From Uranotaenia lowii (Eukaryota; Arthropoda; Insecta; Diptera; Culicidae), in contig NC_073693.1 of NCBI RefSeq assembly GCF_029784155.1, positions 361,288,863-361,352,862 on the forward strand: a DNA stretch of 64,000 nt, given 5' to 3'. Made by a program: the position numbers and the translations under genes. Shown here in pieces: positions 59,501 to 64,000 of this stretch (position 1 is the first letter of the stretch; each line of letters starts with the position of its first letter). The notes under the pieces were generated by a model. The model was not told the origin of the DNA. It worked only from the letters and a program-made list of their open reading frames with translations, and searched no databases.

Positions 59501-60055
59501 TTGGTGCATTCGCTTTAACGAAACTACAAAAATATCGATTATTTTTGACGAAATAACAGCGCCATCTATATTTCAAATTGCATGCAAGCTTCAGAAACAA
59601 AATTAAACGATGAGAACAACGCCATCTTAATTCAAATAATCACTCGGCAAAATCTAGCAAAGTTTGCCGTGTCTACCAAAAACATTTTCAAACTTTAATT
59701 TAAATTCGCGAATTTAGCTGATATTGAAAACTTCATGCTATTTCAGCACAAAAACTTTTAAATCGATTGAATATGAAATTATTAGCGGAGCTTAGACGCA
59801 TCACTAAAGAATCATCTATTTTGTCTCTAGAGAAATATCATCATTCGCAGAATCATTGAAGCAGTGTTCACAGTTCTTCCAAAAATACCTAATCTTAATA
59901 GTTAACGGCACCTGATATTAATGATGTAAATATAGGACTATCTCAATACAAGTTTTAAATAAATTCAAGAAAAAATACTTAGCTCGGAATCCAGCGTTGA
60001 CTGAAAATTTTTGAATTTCCTGAAAACACTCCAAAGATGTCACTGTCATCAGGCT
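56501..60055. other. Non-coding AT-rich DNA, no gene recognised
   Basis: The longest featureless stretch of the window. I see no domain, tRNA or internal repeat beyond short A/T runs and a small palindromic cluster of CAGTGCAC near 59165-59190. Confidence 0.5.
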
Positions 60056-60155
60056 GACCTTTCTTTCGTTCATGCAAGGTTGCGTTCAATTCTTATGGTA
60101 CGCAACTTTTATCGAGTAACGCCCGTAACGCACGTTTTGAACGAAAGATCAAATC
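60056..60155. repeat. Small imperfect foldback
   Basis: TTTCGTTCATGCAAGGTTGCG on the left pairs imperfectly with the complement of the right, CTTTCGTTCAAAACGTGCGT. It could be a roughly 100-bp MITE, but no target duplication was seen. Confidence 0.35.
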
Positions 60156-60412
60156 TTCACATTTTTTTCGTCGCCATTTTCCGCACATTCTCTACCCGAC
60201 CACGAAATTTCATCATTCAAATTAACAAAATAACACCAAACCACAAATCTACAAACTCAAATAACACCTTCTCCTAGGAGACTTATATATCACGCGACCG
60301 GTCTTCTACTCAGAAGTATTTATTTTATCTTGTTTCGGCCGATATATCTAATTTTCTGAACACCGACACGACAGACACGATTTGTACTTGGCAATGTTGC
60401 CAGCTGTTTTCT

Positions 60413-60480
60413 GCCAAGTGCCTAACTACGTGAGGAATAAAAACACACAAAGTTTCATTCAATTCTGGGAGGGTCATGCT
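60413..60480. repeat. Dispersed repeat K, fragment
   Basis: Contains GCCAAGTGCCTAACTACGTG, as at 56099, followed by the reverse of GCATGACCCTCYCAGAATTS, as at 54111. It thereby links the outer parts of the two other copies. Confidence 0.6.
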
Positions 60481-61185
60481 AGATACTGTGCCGAGTTGGC
60501 GCGTCAATAATATTTCTCTCAGAAATAGTAGCGAAAAGTTTTTTCAAACATGAATTTGATTTTCGAGATTATTGGATTCATTCATTTTGAAATATTAACC
60601 TAAAATTTTCATTAGAAAACCGAGGAAAACTACTCTGCTATATGTAATAAAAATGATACCATATGAAACAAAAGGCATCAACCTTGGAACGAATAAATCG
60701 TGCATTTCTAATATCCTGGGAAAATTTAATATGAAAGTCATGATTTTATTTCAAACACGATGTCGAAAAATGTCTTGCTGAATAGATTAGGGTAGAGGAA
60801 GGCTATATGCGCATATTAAGGAAAGCACTCATTTTCTCCTATACTCTAAAAGATAGGAGTCTGAAAACTATATGCACATGAGCGGACATCTGTTTTATAT
60901 ACGTTAGTGAAATTTTTCTGTTAAAATCTCTTACAGTTTTTGTGAAAATAATCTATATATATAAAAATGAATGTTTGTCTGTCTGTCTGTTCCCTATAGA
61001 CTCGGAAACTACTGAACCGATCATCGTCAAAACTTGCATCTGAGGGTTTTTGAGGCCGGGGATGGTTTCTGTAATAGTCAAAACTCCATCCGACTTAAGG
61101 AAGGTGAGGCTTCCATACAAAATTTGTAGTTTTTAGAAACAAATTAAAGTCATGACATCCATTTTCTTGAGATTTTTTTTTCCTT

Positions 61186-61430
61186 TGGGCGGTTTGTTTT
61201 TCGTCTCCAAGGTCGAGGCGTCGAGCCAACGTCGCAAAAGGATAGTAACCCAAGCATAGCACACTGATCAGTAGGAATATTTTGGCGCGTATTTCTCAAC
61301 CTGGGGTTTGTTTTTCGTCTCCATGGGCGAGCAAACGTCGTCGCAAGAGGATAGTAACCAAAGCACACTGTTCATTGATTGCTGGAAAATTTAAGAATAA
61401 GGCGCCTGTTTCTCAAACACGTGGGGCGAT
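61186..61430. repeat. Two tandem copies of ~120 bp inside the Helitron
   Basis: Both copies begin GGTTTGTTTTTCGTCTCCA, contain AGGATAGTAACC, and end near GCGYnTnTTTCTCAA. They are diverged and non-coding. Confidence 0.65.
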
Positions 61431-61494
61431 ATGCAACCTAGATGTGTTTTTTTCTTGCTTATTTGATTTGTACACAGCACGTGGTAAAAAATGA

Positions 61495-61890
61495 CGCCTA
61501 GATGTGACACGGATTGGTATTTTATCAATTGAATCAAAACCAATTGAAAGATTTGCAAAAATACTTCCATACTTAGTTCGTGATAATGTAAGTAGCATTC
61601 AACCTATCATTCAAGAAACATTAGAACATGTTCAAACGTTCAACTTTTTCTGTTAAAAAAACAATTAAAAATTATGTTTTCTTCTAGAAATTATTACTTC
61701 GGCCCAAATACACAACTGAAACGAATTTAGAAATGAAAATGAGAAAATTCTTAAATGTCTTTGTTAATGAAGGTCATTCCCTTTGAACAGCATTCGTTAA
61801 AAGTGGAGTAACAAACATAAATTGGAGAAACTTGATAGAACAAAAAACAGGAATTCGTATTAAATCCATTTTAAAGCCATTACTCTGACG
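61495..61890 (+). pseudogene. Protein-like fragment with a plausible intron inside the Helitron
   Basis: A frame from 61495 reads RLDVTRIGILSIESKPIERF and on to RDN at 61587, directly before GTAAGT (61588-61593). A pyrimidine-rich TTTTCTTCTAG ends at 61687, and the same phase continues from 61688 as KLLLRPKYTTETNLEMKM and on to a TGA at 61784-61786. Past that stop the frame is open again for about 33 codons (TNINWRNLIEQKTGIRIKS). I do not recognise the protein. Exon-intron structure inside a Helitron suggests a captured gene fragment; a chance open frame is the alternative. Confidence 0.35.
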
Positions 61891-63270
61891 CATCTGTAAA
61901 TAAGCTTTGCACTGACACTTTCCCCAATATACGGGACAAATGTAAACTTAGAAATTTGTTTTTGCCTACATTTTTGAATATTTGACTTTCAAAGAGAAAA
62001 TAAAAAAAAAAAACGCTGAGAACTTATTTAGTGATGCAACTGATATTTTTTAAATATTTATATGTTTACCGTAGTAAATTTATCTAAAAAAAAGAAATTT
62101 GCACTGTATTTAATACATAACTAATTTAATATATTTTTCATTTCCATGATAAGTGCTGTTTGGGTATCGAGCCGGTTAAATTTGCCTACCTTCTTCAAGC
62201 AGTGGGGGGACAAAATTGAAAAAGATGGGAGAAAGGGACCATATTTAAAAAGGTTTATTTTTGGGTACAGAGTACAAATTTCAGATCTTGAAAAACGAGT
62301 TTAGAGATCAAGTTTCAGTAAATAATATATACGATCTTTGAATTGCTATTCAGAACTGCAGCTGTAGCTCTCATTTCAAAGTTGTAGGTTCTGAAGTATG
62401 ATGCGGTTTGATTTAAAAAAATGCTCTCTAAAATCTAAATTTTAATAAATTTTTACAAATTACATTTATTTCCGGAAGGTGTAGCAAAGCACAACGGGTC
62501 AGCTAGTTTTATAATAAAAGAAGTCAAAATAGCCGATTTACGAAACTGGCGGGCTAAATGCGCATATTTATGTTTTAAGCTATATTTCATTTACACTCGC
62601 AATATTTTGAAATTATTTAATTGAAAATGGTAGAAACGGATGTTAGGCATACGTCAAGGCTGAAATTTTGGTGAAATTTTTTACTTCACTAGTTCTTTTG
62701 CATGAAACATAGTTAAGTATGCCATATGGCCATATTTCAGGGTAATATTTTGTTCATATTGTATTTTTATCGGATCAGTAGGAAGTTCTTCTTTTTTCGC
62801 TGAAAGATCGTTATTTGAGCGTAGATTTCATGTTTAAATGATAGAAAGTAAAAAAATTTATAAGACTAATCTATTTTTCTTGATATAGGCATTTAACCTA
62901 CCTTGATATGGGCATTCAGAACCTGTCTCGTATTCCAATATCTTATCATCTACAACTTTGCCAAAAGCTTCAATTTGTTTAATTTCCGATTTCCAGATGA
63001 ATAAGAAAGAAAAAACCACTAAAATTTTTGTTCACAGAATCTGTATGCACAATAATTAAAGTTCAATATATTATAACAAAACTGACAAAAATCTTGTTTG
63101 AATTTTTAAATTTTTTCGACTTTATATAATAATTAATTTTTTTATGCCATGTGTTAAAAGCGTATTACCCTCAAACTGCACTAATTAGATATGATGAATC
63201 TCCAGCCATATCGTCAATCGGCTGTATGCGCATATTACCCAATATGCGCATATAGGAACACTTCCCCCTA

Positions 63271-63960
63271 AAGCAAACGGAGCTCACAGAAAAAAAGGGA
63301 TTCAACACAGTTGCAATGATCTGCACCTGAACTCAGTTCTACCTTACTATCAATTGTCTTTCCGAGAATGAACGGAAATTCTCGCTAATTTATTGTCTGA
63401 AATGCGCATTGGACGTTCATTCTACTTTCATTCGTCTTCAAATCGAAATATATGGGAATGACTTCAATTAAAACCGTTAGAAACAACGACTGTCGTTCCC
63501 TAATGGAGTTTAATTGAAAATTCGGCAACATTCATCATCATTATCTGCCGTGGTCGTCTTCGTCGTCGTCATCATCGACGATAAAGATCATGTCCCGGGG
63601 GAAAAATCGAGCCACCGAATAAAAGCTGTTGTTAGAAAGTTTATTGGAGCATCTCACGCGCACGAGCGCGGCCTGGAGCACTTTTTCGGTTTTGTCTGTC
63701 CCAAACCCAAAATTGCCGGCATTTTGGGGTTTGAAATTATTCAATCGAAAGAATTATCAGTCTTTGTCGAGAAAGTGTCGTTTGCAATGGTTTTATGTTT
63801 TGTCTCCAATGTTATGAATTTTTATTAAAGGGAATCACATGAGCATTCACAACATTAACTGAAAGGTTCTTTTCATGTTCCAAGAAACGAAAAAAAAAAT
63901 TGTGAACGGTGCAGCACATGAATTCCCCCCAACCGAGAACGGTTAAGTGAAACAAACACA
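63271..63960. other. Non-coding DNA, no gene recognised
   Basis: Contains a short GTCGTC/ATCATC microsatellite at about 63549-63580 and an unsupported 104-codon frame at 63514-63828. Confidence 0.45.
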
Positions 63961-64000
63961 NNNNNNNNNNNNNNNNNNNNNNNNNNNNNNNNNNNNNNNN
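63961..64000. other. Assembly gap reaching the window edge
   Basis: Forty N, continuing beyond the window. Confidence 0.99.

Larger units (their letters stand above)
60952..62506 (+). mobile_element. Non-autonomous Helitron (1.56 kb)
   Basis: It starts TCTATATATATAAAAATG, followed by a TGTCTG microsatellite and ACTCGGAAACTACTGAACCG, and ends CGGGTCAGCTAG, satisfying the Helitron 5'-TC and 3'-CTAG rule. It sits between A (60951) and T (62507), the standard Helitron target. No Rep/helicase is encoded. The interior has a two-copy tandem repeat (about 61186-61430) and a protein-like fragment at 61495-61890. I found no strong 3' hairpin, so the call rests on the ends and the insertion point. Confidence 0.75.
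60790..63268. mobile_element. TIR element family D with nested Helitron
   Basis: The left end GGGTAGAGGAAGGCTATATG and the complement of the right end GGGGGAAGTGTTCCTATATG both lead into CGCATATT. TA lies outside each end (60788-60789, 63269-63270). GCGCATATT/AATATGCGC recurs subterminally (60809, near 62567, 63229, 63245). Removing the Helitron leaves about 925 bp, the same size class as families A, B and C. No transposase. Confidence 0.75.

Overview
The window looks like non-coding nuclear DNA from a dipteran, most likely a mosquito. It is AT-rich and full of transposon remains. The organism call rests on two lines of evidence: transposase fragments with the DD37E spacing of the mosquito ITmD37E group of Tc1/mariner elements, and non-LTR retrotransposon fragments of the RTE-like kind common in mosquitoes. 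I found no host protein-coding gene, rRNA or intact tRNA gene. Three runs of N are present. Two are exactly 500 bases, so they are probably placeholders of unknown true size, and one runs off the right edge.

Layout, left to right. 1-2777: unrecognised non-coding DNA. 2778-2942: a foldback MITE. 3103-5358: a pogo-like TIR element. 5460-7760: a GC-richer island of diverged direct repeats, a degenerate tandem repeat and one copy of a roughly 395-bp dispersed element. 10007-10946: a TIR element (family B) that abuts the first 9-bp satellite (11010-12812). 14776-15526 and 17651-18601: two copies of a third TIR family (C). 19410-20120: a 72-bp minisatellite. 20547-22839: two head-to-tail copies of another TIR family (A), the second carrying a tRNA-derived SINE. 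24703-25512: a truncated family-B copy running straight into the main satellite (25513-33179), which switches between 9-mers TTGTCAAAA, ATGACAAAA and ATTACAAAA.

The right half is a transposon graveyard. It holds a DD37E transposase cut by a gap (36148-36650), a decayed pogo copy (37151-37880), a third family-B copy, a broken RTE-like element with a nested insertion (38691-40880), a decayed DD37E copy (41420-42250), a 52-bp tandem repeat between direct copies of another TIR element (42638-43865), a roughly 1-kb imperfect palindrome (46655-47655), and an LTR-like promoter with arrays of heat-shock elements (48464-48821). It also holds a young 5'-truncated LINE with a perfect 12-bp target duplication and a 900-codon open frame (49886-52616), a short MITE, a second LINE 3' fragment with a 10-bp target duplication, SINE-like sequence, and a Helitron nested in a fifth TIR element (60790-63268).

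The main cross-cutting pattern is a set of TIR families with TA target duplications and similar TAGGG-type tips. Each has its own short motif repeated just inside the ends. One member with a recognisable pogo transposase block and another with a pogo-type HTH remnant suggest that the whole set is pogo-related. Nesting gives relative ages: satellites and TIR elements are older hosts; the SINE, Helitron and LINE insertions are younger.
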